Below the pieces are notes generated by a model that was given only the letters and a program-made list of their open reading frames with translations, had not been told where the DNA came from and ran no database searches. From contig WRNH01000015.1 in NCBI GenBank assembly GCA_009776745.1, positions 1 through 33,536 on the forward strand: a DNA stretch of 33,536 nucleotides, written 5' to 3'. Positions 9,719 through 17,445 of the stretch are shown piece by piece (position 1 is the stretch's first letter; every line of letters begins with the position of its first letter). Made by a program: the position numbers and the translations under genes. Source of the DNA: Endomicrobiia bacterium. Lineage in GTDB: Bacteria > Elusimicrobiota > Endomicrobiia > Endomicrobiales > Endomicrobiaceae.

Positions 9719-9836
9719 ACGACAGAGTTGAGATTGAAAAGCGGAGAGCGGAGATATTGCGTTTTCGCATTTTGCGAAAACATATTTATCCGTTTTGCCT
9801 CCGGCAAAACTCCTTATCTTCACTCTTCAATCTTTC
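9719..9836. repeat. Palindromic element between atpH and atpA
   Basis: Outer arms AGATTGAA (9731-9738) and TTCAATCT (9826-9833) enclose two hairpins: GTTTTCGCA/TGCGAAAAC (9761-9781) and GTTTTGCC/GGCAAAAC (9792-9810). The flank AACGACAGAG and the 17 bases ending at about 9761 (AGAGCGGAGATATTGCG) recur exactly in the element before gmk (about 25175-25211). No ORF lies in this gap. Confidence 0.8.
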
Positions 9837-9839
9837 TTA

Positions 9840-10196
9840 TTATAAATTCTCTTTTATATTCCCTAATACTCTTTCCACTATTCCCGAAACGCTGCAATCC
9901 AGAACAAAATCGCCGTATTCAAGTTTCAAACCTGCGCCGAGATTTTCGTCGTCGCGTTTGAATTCAACGTTTTTATCCGGAAAAAGCGATATTATCCTGT
10001 TTTTATCCGTTTTGCTTATGTTTCCGGCAAAACTCGCGATAACTTTTCTGTCCCTGAGTTCATTAGACAAAATCAGCGCGAACATTTTCAATTCATTTCT
10101 TGAAAAGTTATCCGCTATCCACCGCATACCATTGTCGGATATGCCGCCGTAAACTGCTACGGACTGCGCAAGTTCTTTAATTTGCATCCTTTTCAT
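9840..10196 (-). CDS. atpH: ATP synthase F1 subunit delta, unusually short
   Basis: 118 residues where about 175-185 are usual. The C-terminal two-thirds align by eye with the delta C-terminal domain (NISKTDKNRIISLF, then LGAGLKLEYGDFVLDCSVSGIVERVL), the part that contacts subunit b. The N-terminal six-helix domain that binds alpha is reduced to about 50 residues (IKELAQSVAVYGG...). Position between atpF and atpA supports the identity. The start ATG has AAAAGGG upstream and overlaps atpF by 20 nt. There is no sign of a frameshift: the frame is clean and the upstream sequence is intact atpF. So the shortening looks genuine and not a sequencing break. Confidence 0.8.
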   Translation of the reverse strand: MKRMQIKELAQSVAVYGGISDNGMRWIADNFSRNELKMFALILSNELRDRKVIASFAGNISKTDKNRIISLFPDKNVEFKRDDENLGAGLKLEYGDFVLDCSVSGIVERVLGNIKENL

Positions 10197-10698
10197 ATAC
10201 GCCCTTTTCTATTCTGTCAAGCGCGCGCGCTAACACTTTACTTTTTTCATCATCCGTAAATAAACTTGAAAAAACGCGAGACATGATCTTTCCTGAAATG
10301 TCTACCGACATTTTGCCTATACGGCTGTTCATATTTTCAAATTCCATGGCGGCTTTTTGTTTTGCTTCGTCAATAATCTGGTCTGAACGGTTTTTCGCTT
10401 CCTGGGTAAGTTTGATTTTCGTATTTTCTAAAGAATCTTTTGTCGAAGCGGTCAACGCGTCGGCGTCGGCTTTTGCCGCGGCAAGAATTTTTTTCCTTTC
10501 TTCGCCCGCGTTTTCCAAGGCGATTTTGGCGTTTTCGGCGTCATTTAAACCCTGATCTATCTTATTTTTTCTTTCATTGATATATTTCATCATAGGTTTA
10601 TAAAGAAACTTTTTTAAGATAAACGCTATTATTAAAAAATTAACGAGCTGAAAAATAAACAGAGATTTTTCAAGTCCAAAAATATGCAATATTTCCAT
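10177..10698 (-). CDS. atpF: ATP synthase Fo subunit b
   Basis: 173 residues: one N-terminal membrane helix (FIFQLVNFLIIAFILKKFL, about residues 14-32), then a long charged helix typical of the peripheral stator stalk (ERKNKIDQGLNDAENAKIA onwards). It anchors F1 to subunit a through delta. AAGG lies 8 nt before the ATG. The 3' end overlaps atpH by 20 nt, suggesting coupled translation of the two stator-stalk subunits. Only one b gene is present, so the stalk is probably a homodimer. Confidence 0.94.
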   Translation of the reverse strand: MEILHIFGLEKSLFIFQLVNFLIIAFILKKFLYKPMMKYINERKNKIDQGLNDAENAKIALENAGEERKKILAAAKADADALTASTKDSLENTKIKLTQEAKNRSDQIIDEAKQKAAMEFENMNSRIGKMSVDISGKIMSRVFSSLFTDDEKSKVLARALDRIEKGVYEKDAN

Positions 10699-10710
10699 TT
10701 TTTAAACCTT

Positions 10711-10917
<207 letters not shown>

Positions 10918-10927
10918 TCATCTCCTT

Positions 10928-11644
10928 TTAATGAGTTTTTTCCGTCAAAACCGTAGTAAAAGCCATCGTCAGCATCGCAAAAACCAAAGCCTGCACAACT
11001 CCCACAAACATTTCAAACGCCGACATCACAAAAAAATATTTCGTCACGCTTAAAGCTATATCTCCGGCAAAAATATTCCCGAAAAGACGGAATGAAAAAG
11101 ATACAAATTTGACAAACTCGCTCATAAGCTCTATCATTCCGACAAGAAAAAATATTCCGAACATTCTGAAAGAAAAAAATCTCCCGAGATAAGATTTTAT
11201 CCCCGTATACTTTATGCTGTAATAGTGTGACATTATTACGGATACGACCGCCAGCGCCAATGTTAAATTCAGGTCGCTTGTCGGAGCCCTGAAAAGCGAA
11301 ACGCCGTGCTCGGAATGCCCTGAGGCATAGTGTGAAAAAAATCTTATGCTTTCAAAACCAGGGATAAATTCTATTAAATTAGCGATCAATATAAAAATAA
11401 AGAACGATACTACCCACGGATATATAAACGACGCCCTGTTGCCGGCTATATCTTTTGCCGCGGAATAAAAATAGTCTATTACCAATTCCAACGCGTTTTG
11501 AAGTTTCCCCGGACTGACCGACATCAATCTGTTAACCGCAAGAATAACGGATATTATTATAATGTCGACTATCAAAGTAACAAGCACGGTATTTGTTACC
11601 GGAAAACCCGCTGCCGTAAATAATATATCGGGACTTATATTCAT
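10928..11644 (-). CDS. atpB: ATP synthase Fo subunit a
   Basis: 238 residues with five or six membrane segments. The essential arginine is R186 within SFRLFGNIFAGD, the family signature, preceded by the helix ELMSEFVKFVS. It forms the ion half-channels against the c ring. The ATG overlaps the stop codon of the upstream O-antigen-ligase-like gene (ATGA), so translation may be coupled to it. No atpI is seen in front. Confidence 0.96.
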   Translation of the reverse strand: MNISPDILFTAAGFPVTNTVLVTLIVDIIIISVILAVNRLMSVSPGKLQNALELVIDYFYSAAKDIAGNRASFIYPWVVSFFIFILIANLIEFIPGFESIRFFSHYASGHSEHGVSLFRAPTSDLNLTLALAVVSVIMSHYYSIKYTGIKSYLGRFFSFRMFGIFFLVGMIELMSEFVKFVSFSFRLFGNIFAGDIALSVTKYFFVMSAFEMFVGVVQALVFAMLTMAFTTVLTEKTH

Positions 11645-13902
11645 TGTATTTTTCTAATTAACCCTTTAGGTTCCAAAAATTTGATAGCGTCTTCATCCTG
11701 AGGATATTTGCTAAATATGTCCAGCCAAAGCTGCGTTTCTTTTTCCGTATCACCCATTTTTGAATATACGAGAGTAAGATTTTTAAGAGCATTTATATTA
11801 TCGGAATAAAATTCCAGCGACTTTTGATAAGCATCGCGCGCTTCTTCGACTTTATTGCTTTTCAGATACAAATGTCCAAGCTGAACATGTGTTTCCGAAT
11901 AATCAAAATCTCTTCTTTTAGTCCAATCTTCGACCCAAAAATTATGAGGATGTCTGTTCAAAGTATCAGGATATGCTAAGTGAGATATTAGGACTTTTTC
12001 AGCCATAAATAAATTACCCGTCTGAGCATACATTCCGGCAAGCTGATAATAAGTAAGAGGAAATATAGGGTCTATCATTATATATTCGTTGAAATATCTT
12101 ATCGCTAAATCATAATTCTCTTTTGCCGCGGCATCCATCTCCATGGCTTTGTCATAATTTTTCTGTTCCGCATAACGTTCTCTTAAATTGACGGAATCCA
12201 TAAAATTCCTTTGATACATCAAACCTATCAAATACTTAGACTGAACATAATTCGGGGCAAGTTTCCAAAGATCTTTAAACGATTTATCGGCTAATGCGGG
12301 ATCGCCGGCTTTCCATCTGTCTAAATGGACATTAGCCTGAAAATATCTTGACATCGGAAAAGACGGATTTACTTTATTTACGGCATCATATGTCCTGAGA
12401 GCTCTGTCCCAATCAAGCTGTTTTGAAAACTGTATAGCCTGGGAATGCAATAAATCCGCTTTAAAATATCCTGCAAAATATTTCATTGCAAAAGCCGTGC
12501 AGGCAATAATTATTATTTGTAAAGCAAGTTTCGCTGGAAACGGCAATATTGCCGCAGCAGGATTGCCGTTATCGCCGCTGCTTTTATCTTTCGAGGAATT
12601 CATACAAATGGAAATAGTAATTCCTATAAGCAGCCACAACATCACGCCGGAAGAAACAAATCTTAATGACACGCAAACCGTATCATGCGCCAGCTTTGCC
12701 GCAAAAGCGGCCAATACGCCCAATTGTATATAAGGCATGGGGCTGTCTCTGCTGCCTTTTCCGGAATGAAAAAACTCGATATTTTTATACCCCGCGGTAA
12801 AAACAAAACAGATGAGAAGAAGGAAAACCGTAAAACCTATAATTCCTTCGTCAAACCAAACTTCCAAATATTCGTTTTCGGGATGATCGCTTTCGGTATT
12901 ATGCTTGCCTTCAATAAAAAATATCTGCGGTCTTCTCCACGCCGGATATGTCACGTAAAAAGAGCCTATTCCCGTTCCAAACACGGGATTCGTATTTATC
13001 ATTTCCCAAGTTGAAAGCCATGTAAACAGCCTAAACGACGCGCTGTCAGTTCTTTTTTTAGTCTGGGCAAGTATTCCGAAAAAGGCAATAAACATAACGA
13101 CCGTAATGGCTATGCCGCCGGAAATCAACATCTTTTTTGTCAGTCTCTCTTTAAAGAAAGTCGTTATATACACAATAATAAAAACAAAAATACCCGCGGC
13201 AAAACCCAGCCATGTGCCTTTTGAAACGGTAAATATCGCGCATATCAAAATCAAAAGCCATAGGAATATCAAATAAAAATTTCTTTTGTGCAGATATAAC
13301 CCTAAAATTATCGGGTTCATTACCACGAGAAAATCTCCGAAGAAGTTTGGATTTCCAAACGTTGAAAATATTCTGTTGCCGAATGCCTGTCTCCACATAA
13401 ACGGATCCAGACCTGCGTCCGGCGGAGGCGGGAACAAATAAAAATCAAGAAGCTGTATTACGCCGTATATCGTTACTATATACGACGCAATTATAAGCCA
13501 GCTCAATATTCTTGAAATTTTTGCTTCGTCGTTAAACTCCGTTATTACAATTATCGCGAGAAAGCAATAGATAAATCTTTTTATAAATTCATTCAGGCTG
13601 GCATAAGGAAACGGCGACCATATAAAAGATATGAGTCCCGAAATAAAAAAAGCCAATATCGGAAGAATAAAAATAAAGTTTTTTTTGAAAAAATCAAAAT
13701 TACTTTCTTCGATCTTTAAAATAAACCATGAAGAAACCAAAAAAAGCCCGCCAAGATGAAGAAGAGTTATTTTTATTTGCGCCGAATCATATGTTTTTAG
13801 GTAAAAACTGACTGCGATAAGAAAATATAATACGGGAAGACCGTAGAGAATTATCGTTCTAAAACTTTTCTGCAGAACATGTGAATATACGGTAAATTGC
13901 AT
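11641..13902 (-). CDS. O-antigen ligase/Wzy-like membrane protein with C-terminal TPR domain
   Basis: 753 residues from an ATG at 13902 with AAGGGA upstream; a TTG one codon earlier is a weaker start. Residues 1 to about 440 hold about a dozen membrane helices with the O-antigen ligase (Wzy_C-type) pattern: a small glycine-rich segment (FSTFGNPNFFGDFLVV), a large extracytoplasmic loop with GTGIGSFYVTYPAWRRPQ, and HPENEYLEVWFDEGIIG. From about 470 to 745 are tetratricopeptide-type helix pairs. Such proteins polymerise or transfer surface glycans in the outer leaflet of the inner membrane; the acceptor here is unknown. It starts 27 nt downstream of tRNA-Thr and its stop overlaps atpB. Confidence 0.8.
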   Translation of the reverse strand: MQFTVYSHVLQKSFRTIILYGLPVLYFLIAVSFYLKTYDSAQIKITLLHLGGLFLVSSWFILKIEESNFDFFKKNFIFILPILAFFISGLISFIWSPFPYASLNEFIKRFIYCFLAIIVITEFNDEAKISRILSWLIIASYIVTIYGVIQLLDFYLFPPPPDAGLDPFMWRQAFGNRIFSTFGNPNFFGDFLVVMNPIILGLYLHKRNFYLIFLWLLILICAIFTVSKGTWLGFAAGIFVFIIVYITTFFKERLTKKMLISGGIAITVVMFIAFFGILAQTKKRTDSASFRLFTWLSTWEMINTNPVFGTGIGSFYVTYPAWRRPQIFFIEGKHNTESDHPENEYLEVWFDEGIIGFTVFLLLICFVFTAGYKNIEFFHSGKGSRDSPMPYIQLGVLAAFAAKLAHDTVCVSLRFVSSGVMLWLLIGITISICMNSSKDKSSGDNGNPAAAILPFPAKLALQIIIIACTAFAMKYFAGYFKADLLHSQAIQFSKQLDWDRALRTYDAVNKVNPSFPMSRYFQANVHLDRWKAGDPALADKSFKDLWKLAPNYVQSKYLIGLMYQRNFMDSVNLRERYAEQKNYDKAMEMDAAAKENYDLAIRYFNEYIMIDPIFPLTYYQLAGMYAQTGNLFMAEKVLISHLAYPDTLNRHPHNFWVEDWTKRRDFDYSETHVQLGHLYLKSNKVEEARDAYQKSLEFYSDNINALKNLTLVYSKMGDTEKETQLWLDIFSKYPQDEDAIKFLEPKGLIRKIQ

Positions 13903-13928
13903 CAAGATAGTCCCTTGTTAAAAAGAAT

Positions 13929-14001
13929 AGCCGATGAGAGGACTTGAACCTCCGACCCATTGCTTACGAAGCAATTGCTCTACCAGCTGAGCTACATCGG
14001 C
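13929..14001 (-). tRNA. tRNA-Thr (anticodon CGT)
   Basis: A full cloverleaf is visible on the minus strand: acceptor GCCGATG/CATCGGC, D-stem GCTC/GAGC, anticodon stem ATTGC/GCAAT with loop TTCGTAA (anticodon CGT), T-arm GGAGG/CCTCT with TTCAAGT. CCA is not encoded. It reads Thr ACG codons. A near-consensus promoter lies just upstream, and no terminator separates it from the downstream O-antigen-ligase-like gene. Confidence 0.96.
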
Positions 14002-14021
14002 AATAAATGGAATATTATATG

Positions 14022-14050
14022 ATTATACTTTTTAAGAAAATTTTAGTCAA
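14022..14050 (-). promoter_or_regulatory. Sigma-70-type promoter for tRNA-Thr
   Basis: On the minus strand TTGACT (14045-14050), a 17-bp spacer and TATAAT (14022-14027) lie 20 nt before the mature tRNA-Thr 5' end. Spacing and both boxes are near consensus. Transcripts could continue into the O-antigen-ligase and ATP synthase genes because no hairpin terminator follows the tRNA. Confidence 0.8.
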
Positions 14051-14059
14051 ATTAGAAGA

Positions 14060-14156
14060 ACAATTTAGCAGATGACAATATCGGAGTTTCGTGAAGCTAA
14101 ACATATTAAAATTAAACAGGTTTTTACTTCGTAAAAATACAATAATTGTAAATTGT
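14060..14156. repeat. Palindromic element between tRNA-Thr and tRNA-Phe
   Basis: The arms ACAATTTA (14060-14067) and TAAATTGT (14149-14156) enclose an inner hairpin GTTTTTAC/GTAAAAAT at about 14120-14137. The motif CAATATCGGAGTTTCG resembles CAATTTCGGAGTTCGG in the element at 20712-20823. The 240 bp between the two tRNAs contain no convincing gene. Confidence 0.55.
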
Positions 14157-14192
14157 CTTTGCTCGGCCTCTTTTTTACAAACAAAAAATAGC

Positions 14193-14226
14193 CCATTTTC
14201 ATCTCTATGGACTAAAAATGGACTAA
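14193..14226 (-). terminator. Weak hairpin with T-run and a 9-bp direct repeat after tRNA-Phe
   Basis: On the minus strand CCATTTT (14215-14221) pairs with AAAATGG (14193-14199), followed by GCTATTTTTT, a weak A+T-rich terminator about 20 nt beyond the tRNA-Phe 3' end. The same stretch holds the direct repeat ATGGACTAA at 14207-14215 and 14218-14226. Either reading, terminator or old attachment-site arm repeat, is possible. Confidence 0.35.
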
Positions 14227-14241
14227 TCATGCATAAAAACA

Positions 14242-14314
14242 TGCCGAGGGGCAGAATCGAACTGCCGACACACGGTTTTTCAGACCGTTGCTCTACCGAC
14301 TGAGCTACCTCGGC
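14242..14314 (-). tRNA. tRNA-Phe (anticodon GAA)
   Basis: Minus-strand cloverleaf: acceptor GCCGAGG/CCTCGGC, D-stem GCTC/GAGC, anticodon stem ACGGT/ACCGT with loop CTGAAAA (anticodon GAA), T-arm GGCAG/CTGCC with TTCGATT, discriminator A. CCA is not encoded. It lies 13 nt after the YtxH-like gene. I see only a poor promoter match inside the end of that gene, so it may be co-transcribed. Confidence 0.96.
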
Positions 14315-14327
14315 GCACTTCTAAAAC

Positions 14328-14615
14328 TTAATCTTCTTTTCTATACTTATCAAAAGCTTTTTTTCCCGCTTCAAAAGCTTCGGTTATTTTATCTTTTCCG
14401 GTCATAACTTTTTCACGTCCTTCTTCATAAAATTTACGTCCGGTTTCCTTCATATCATCGCTCAGATCGCTTACGGTATCAACGATATCTTCGCTCATTC
14501 TTCTAAGATTATATCTTGTTTCTCTTCCGGATCTCGGAGCGTACAAAATGCCGATAGCCGCGCCTATAATCCCGCCAAGGATAAAAGCCGCCAAAGTATC
14601 TTTTTTATCACACAT
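14328..14615 (-). CDS. YtxH-like small membrane protein
   Basis: 95 residues. One N-terminal glycine-rich membrane helix (LAAFILGGIIGAAIGILYAP, about 8-27) is followed by SGRETR and a long charged amphipathic helix (RRMSEDIVDTVSDLSDD...). This is the YtxH (gas-vesicle-like, general stress) pattern. A strong GGAGGAAG precedes the ATG. It follows a DUF948 protein by 11 nt; the pair is commonly adjacent in other bacteria. The exact role is not known. Confidence 0.8.
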   Translation of the reverse strand: MCDKKDTLAAFILGGIIGAAIGILYAPRSGRETRYNLRRMSEDIVDTVSDLSDDMKETGRKFYEEGREKVMTGKDKITEAFEAGKKAFDKYRKED

Positions 14616-14626
14616 TTTCTTCCTCC

Positions 14627-14899
14627 TTATTTGTCTTTCTTTTTTTTTAAAAACGAAAAAATATAATAAATAACCGTGCCTGCAGAAACAAGCGGCGACG
14701 TTAATCTTTCCGTAAAATTTACTATTTTTCCGGAAACTTTACTTACCGCATCCAATTCTTTATTAACTCTTGCCAATGTCCCGTGCATCTCTTCCGCGGT
14801 TCTTTTTAATTGTATAAGAAGAAGTATAAGATAAACTGATACCGCGATTACTGCGACCGTCATTAAAACTAAACAAATAAGCCATACATTGTTATTCAT
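14627..14899 (-). CDS. DUF948-type membrane protein
   Basis: 90 residues with a single N-terminal membrane helix (VWLICLVLMTVAVIAVSVYLILLLIQL), then a helical stretch (RTAEEMHGTLARVNKELDAVSKVSGKI) and a hydrophobic segment ending in a lysine run (FLKKKKDK). This is the layout of DUF948 proteins, which often accompany YtxH proteins. No Shine-Dalgarno sequence is visible. The gene starts 11 nt after nth, so it is probably read as part of the same transcript. Confidence 0.7.
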   Translation of the reverse strand: MNNNVWLICLVLMTVAVIAVSVYLILLLIQLKRTAEEMHGTLARVNKELDAVSKVSGKIVNFTERLTSPLVSAGTVIYYIFSFLKKKKDK

Positions 14900-14910
14900 A
14901 GAAATTTATT

Positions 14911-15576
14911 CTAACAAAAACTTTTATCCGTGTCAAACAATATTGCGGATAGACAAATTTTGTTTAACGGACACGCCGAATGCTCCGGCCGCCTGGCTTT
15001 ACATACGCGCCTTCCCAAAGTTTGGATAAGAAGAGAAAAGTTTTTCCGGTTTTTTTTCGGCACGATTTCCATTAAATCCCGCTCTATTTTTACGGGATCT
15101 TCATGATTTGTTATTTTAAGTAAATTAGAAATTCTTATGACGTGAGTATCAACGGCCATTCCTTCATATTTACCGAATACGCCGCCCAATACTATGTTTG
15201 CGGTTTTTCTTGCGACTCCGGGAAGTTCAAGAAGTTCCTCCATAGTCTGCGGTACTTTTCCCCCGTGCTTTTCCAAAATCATTTTCGCGGAACCTATTAT
15301 GTTTTTCGCTTTATTTCTAAAAAAGCCGGTAGAATGTATATCATTTTCAAATTCGGATATCTCCGCATCGGAATAATCTTTGAGGGTTTTATATTTCTTA
15401 AACAATACGGAAGTCACTTTGTTCACTCTTTCGTCCGTGCATTGGGCTGACAATATAGTCGCAAATAAAAGTTCGTAAGGTTTATTAAATTCAAGAGCAA
15501 TTTCGACGTCGCCGTATTCTTTTTCCAATATTTTTATGATATTCAAAACATACTTTTTTTTATATTCAAGCTTCAT
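14911..15576 (-). CDS. nth: Endonuclease III with Cys-to-His change at the FeS site
   Basis: 221 residues from MKLEYKKK, with AAGGA 7 nt upstream; the longer open frame only translates the palindrome at 15596-15699. It is a base-excision-repair DNA glycosylase/AP lyase for oxidised pyrimidines. The helix-hairpin-helix LPGVARKTA (118-126) carries catalytic Lys124, and Asp143 lies in VDTHV. The [4Fe-4S] loop normally reads C-x6-C-x2-C-x5-C. Here it is C192-x6-H199-x2-C202-x5-C208, so the second ligand is His (codon CAT). The cluster may be His-ligated, altered or lost. The rest of the enzyme looks intact. Confidence 0.93.
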   Translation of the reverse strand: MKLEYKKKYVLNIIKILEKEYGDVEIALEFNKPYELLFATILSAQCTDERVNKVTSVLFKKYKTLKDYSDAEISEFENDIHSTGFFRNKAKNIIGSAKMILEKHGGKVPQTMEELLELPGVARKTANIVLGGVFGKYEGMAVDTHVIRISNLLKITNHEDPVKIERDLMEIVPKKNRKNFSLLIQTLGRRVCKARRPEHSACPLNKICLSAILFDTDKSFC

Positions 15577-15595
15577 TTCTGCATCCTTTGAAAGG

Positions 15596-15699
15596 CAATT
15601 AAGAATGAAAATTGACGTATTTTCGCATTGCAAAAACCTATGGCAAGCTCCGGCAAAGCCGAAACGCATACATTTTTATTTTTCATTCGTTCTTAATTG
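15596..15699. repeat. Palindromic element between suhB-like gene and nth
   Basis: CAATTAAGAATGAAAA (15596-15611) is inverted at 15680-15699 (TTTTCATTC, two extra bases, TCTTAATTG). The interior has CCGGCAAAGCCG-like short hairpins and TTTTCGCATTGCAAAA, resembling the cores in the atp operon. The right arm covers the stop codon of the phosphatase gene (15693-15695), so the element appears to supply its last codons. Confidence 0.7.
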
Positions 15700-16481
15700 T
15701 TTTTATGGTCTAGTATTCTTATGACTTTTCCGTGAATAATTTTATTATTTGAAGCAAGCATTGTGTCTTTAAAAATAAAATCTTTTGATCCTTCATAGTC
15801 GGAAACAATTCCTCCGGCTTCCTTGACTATCAAAGCGCCTGCGGCTATGTCCCACGGTTTTAATCCTTCTTCCCAGAAAAACTCAAATCTTCCGCAAGCA
15901 ACATACGCCAAATCCAGCGCCGCAGACCCCAAGCGCCTCATTCCCTGGGTATTCATCATTATGTTAGTAAAATTTTCTATTACCCTTTTGCTTTTTTTTC
16001 TCACATAATACGGAAAACCCGTAACCGCAAGAGAGCGGATCAGATCTTTTATCCGGGACACTTTTATTTTCTTTCCGTTCAAATACGCGCCTTTCCCTTT
16101 TTCCGCGGCAAAAATTTCTTTTATTACGGGAGAATAGATCACGCCGGAAATTATTTCTTTTTTATATTTTAAAGCTATGGAAACGCAAAACACCGGAACG
16201 CCGTGAACAAAATTTACTGTGCCGTCCAAGGGATCCAATATCCAGCAAAAATCTTTTCTTATTTCATTTACGCCGTCTTCTTCGGCAAGTATGCCGTGTT
16301 CGGGGAAAACACTTTTAATAATATTAATGATCGCTTTCTGGGCATTTTTGTCAGCCTGCGAAACAGGATCAATTTCGCCTTTATATTCAATATTTAAATT
16401 TTTATTGTAATAACGCAGTAATACTTCAGCTCCCGCTTCGGCGGCGGCCAAAGCAGTTTTCGTATACTTTGAAAACTTCAT
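15693..16481 (-). CDS. suhB: Inositol monophosphatase family enzyme
   Basis: 262 residues, full length for the SuhB/IMPase family of magnesium-dependent, lithium-sensitive sugar phosphatases. The metal ligands are visible: E67/E68 in AEEDG, D83, D86 in DPLDGT, and the C-terminal PWDIAAGALIVKEAGG. Substrate (inositol-1-phosphate, fructose-bisphosphate or other) cannot be decided from sequence. AAGGAT lies 6 nt before the ATG. It lies between a lipoprotein gene (9 nt upstream) and nth. The last residues (HKNN) are encoded by the edge of the palindrome. Confidence 0.9.
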   Translation of the reverse strand: MKFSKYTKTALAAAEAGAEVLLRYYNKNLNIEYKGEIDPVSQADKNAQKAIINIIKSVFPEHGILAEEDGVNEIRKDFCWILDPLDGTVNFVHGVPVFCVSIALKYKKEIISGVIYSPVIKEIFAAEKGKGAYLNGKKIKVSRIKDLIRSLAVTGFPYYVRKKSKRVIENFTNIMMNTQGMRRLGSAALDLAYVACGRFEFFWEEGLKPWDIAAGALIVKEAGGIVSDYEGSKDFIFKDTMLASNNKIIHGKVIRILDHKNN

Positions 16482-16490
16482 TTTTTATCC

Positions 16491-17393
16491 TTATTTTTTT
16501 AATCTGTACAGTTCCGGATTTACTTCTATTCTTTCGCCTTGCGCATCAAGTTTTTCTATCATATTTCTGTCTACAAAATAAAAAGAATTCCGCTCCTCGT
16601 CATTTTTATCGTAATCTAAAATAAAATATGACAGATCGCTGCTCGGCGTCCATTTGCCGGCGGTTTCAAATGTTCTTGCCGGATTTTTTAAATATATCTG
16701 CTCAAGACGGTATGTATAATCACTCGAAAGATATAAAATCACGGAAATTCCGGACCCGTCTGCGTCGCCTGCGTCCGGAATCGCTCCTTTGTATCTTCCC
16801 GTATAATATTTCAGCATAGCTTCAAGACTAGCCGGCGAACCCGCCGTTCTCCTTCCAAAAGGCAATATCGTCATAGATTTATTTGCGTCAACAAAACTCA
16901 CGTTTAAAATTTGCTCGGACTTCTGAATTTCAAAAGCCTTTACGTTAGATATAAAATAACCTACTTCGGGCATTTCTTGCGAAACTATTTCATAATCTAT
17001 ATAAATATCGTTTCCTATCTGATATGCTTTAGTGATTTTTATGTCGTTTATGATCTGCGAAGGTTTCATCGCGATTACGGCTACAATGTTTTTTCTTAAG
17101 TCTGCCATAGTTATAACATTCGTCATAGTTTTTGCCTGACCGAGAATGTTGTCAAATTTCTTATAATTATCTATGGCAAAAAAATTCACTTCATTGTTTA
17201 GTTTTACGTTATTTCTTAAAAAATATCCGTCGAGTTCTTTAACGTCAAGCATGACGGACCGGCTCATATCCAAAGCTTTAGCTTCTACCTGCTTTATTGT
17301 TGACTGAGAAATTGAAGGCTGCGTAATATCCGTCCTTCTCGGCACGCAGCCGGCAATAATAAAAGGAATTAAAAGTATTGTTAATTTCCGCAT
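16491..17393 (-). CDS. Lipoprotein with PrcB-like and NlpE-like regions
   Basis: 300 residues with a lipoprotein signal (hydrophobic core, lipobox IAGC, lipidated Cys at 16). The middle (about 75-190: IDNYKKFDNILGQ, IVAVIAMKP, IYIDYEIVSQEMPEVGYFI) resembles PrcB-type beta domains. The C-terminal 105 residues (YYTGRYKGAIPDAGD, VILYLSSDYTYRLEQIYL, FETAGKW, FYFVDRNMIEKLDAQG) resemble the N-terminal domain of NlpE. The NlpE Cys pair (PCADC-like) is replaced by PDAGD, so copper or disulfide sensing is unlikely. Both assignments are by eye. GGAGG precedes the ATG. It is probably an envelope protein and the first gene of the lipoprotein-suhB-nth run. Confidence 0.6.
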   Translation of the reverse strand: MRKLTILLIPFIIAGCVPRRTDITQPSISQSTIKQVEAKALDMSRSVMLDVKELDGYFLRNNVKLNNEVNFFAIDNYKKFDNILGQAKTMTNVITMADLRKNIVAVIAMKPSQIINDIKITKAYQIGNDIYIDYEIVSQEMPEVGYFISNVKAFEIQKSEQILNVSFVDANKSMTILPFGRRTAGSPASLEAMLKYYTGRYKGAIPDAGDADGSGISVILYLSSDYTYRLEQIYLKNPARTFETAGKWTPSSDLSYFILDYDKNDEERNSFYFVDRNMIEKLDAQGERIEVNPELYRLKK

Positions 17394-17416
17394 AAAACCC
17401 TCCGTACTAGAATAAA

Positions 17417-17445
17417 TTGATTATATAATTTTAATAGGGTATTTA
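17417..17445 (+). promoter_or_regulatory. Candidate promoter for the small exported protein
   Basis: TTGATT (17417-17422), a 17-bp spacer and TATTTA (17440-17445) lie on the plus strand about 115 nt before the ATG of the plus-strand gene. It overlaps the candidate promoter on the other strand. The 12-bp perfect palindrome CATCCGCGGATG (17457-17468) just downstream could be an operator, which is inference only. Confidence 0.45.

Noticed and set aside
14015-14242. 75-codon minus-strand frame between tRNA-Thr and tRNA-Phe
   Set aside because: Low-complexity, runs through the tRNA-Thr promoter and a palindrome, no ribosome-binding site, no recognisable motif.
15577-15669. 31-residue N-terminal extension of nth
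   Set aside because: It translates the palindrome upstream; AAGGA directly precedes the internal ATG that matches endonuclease III starts.
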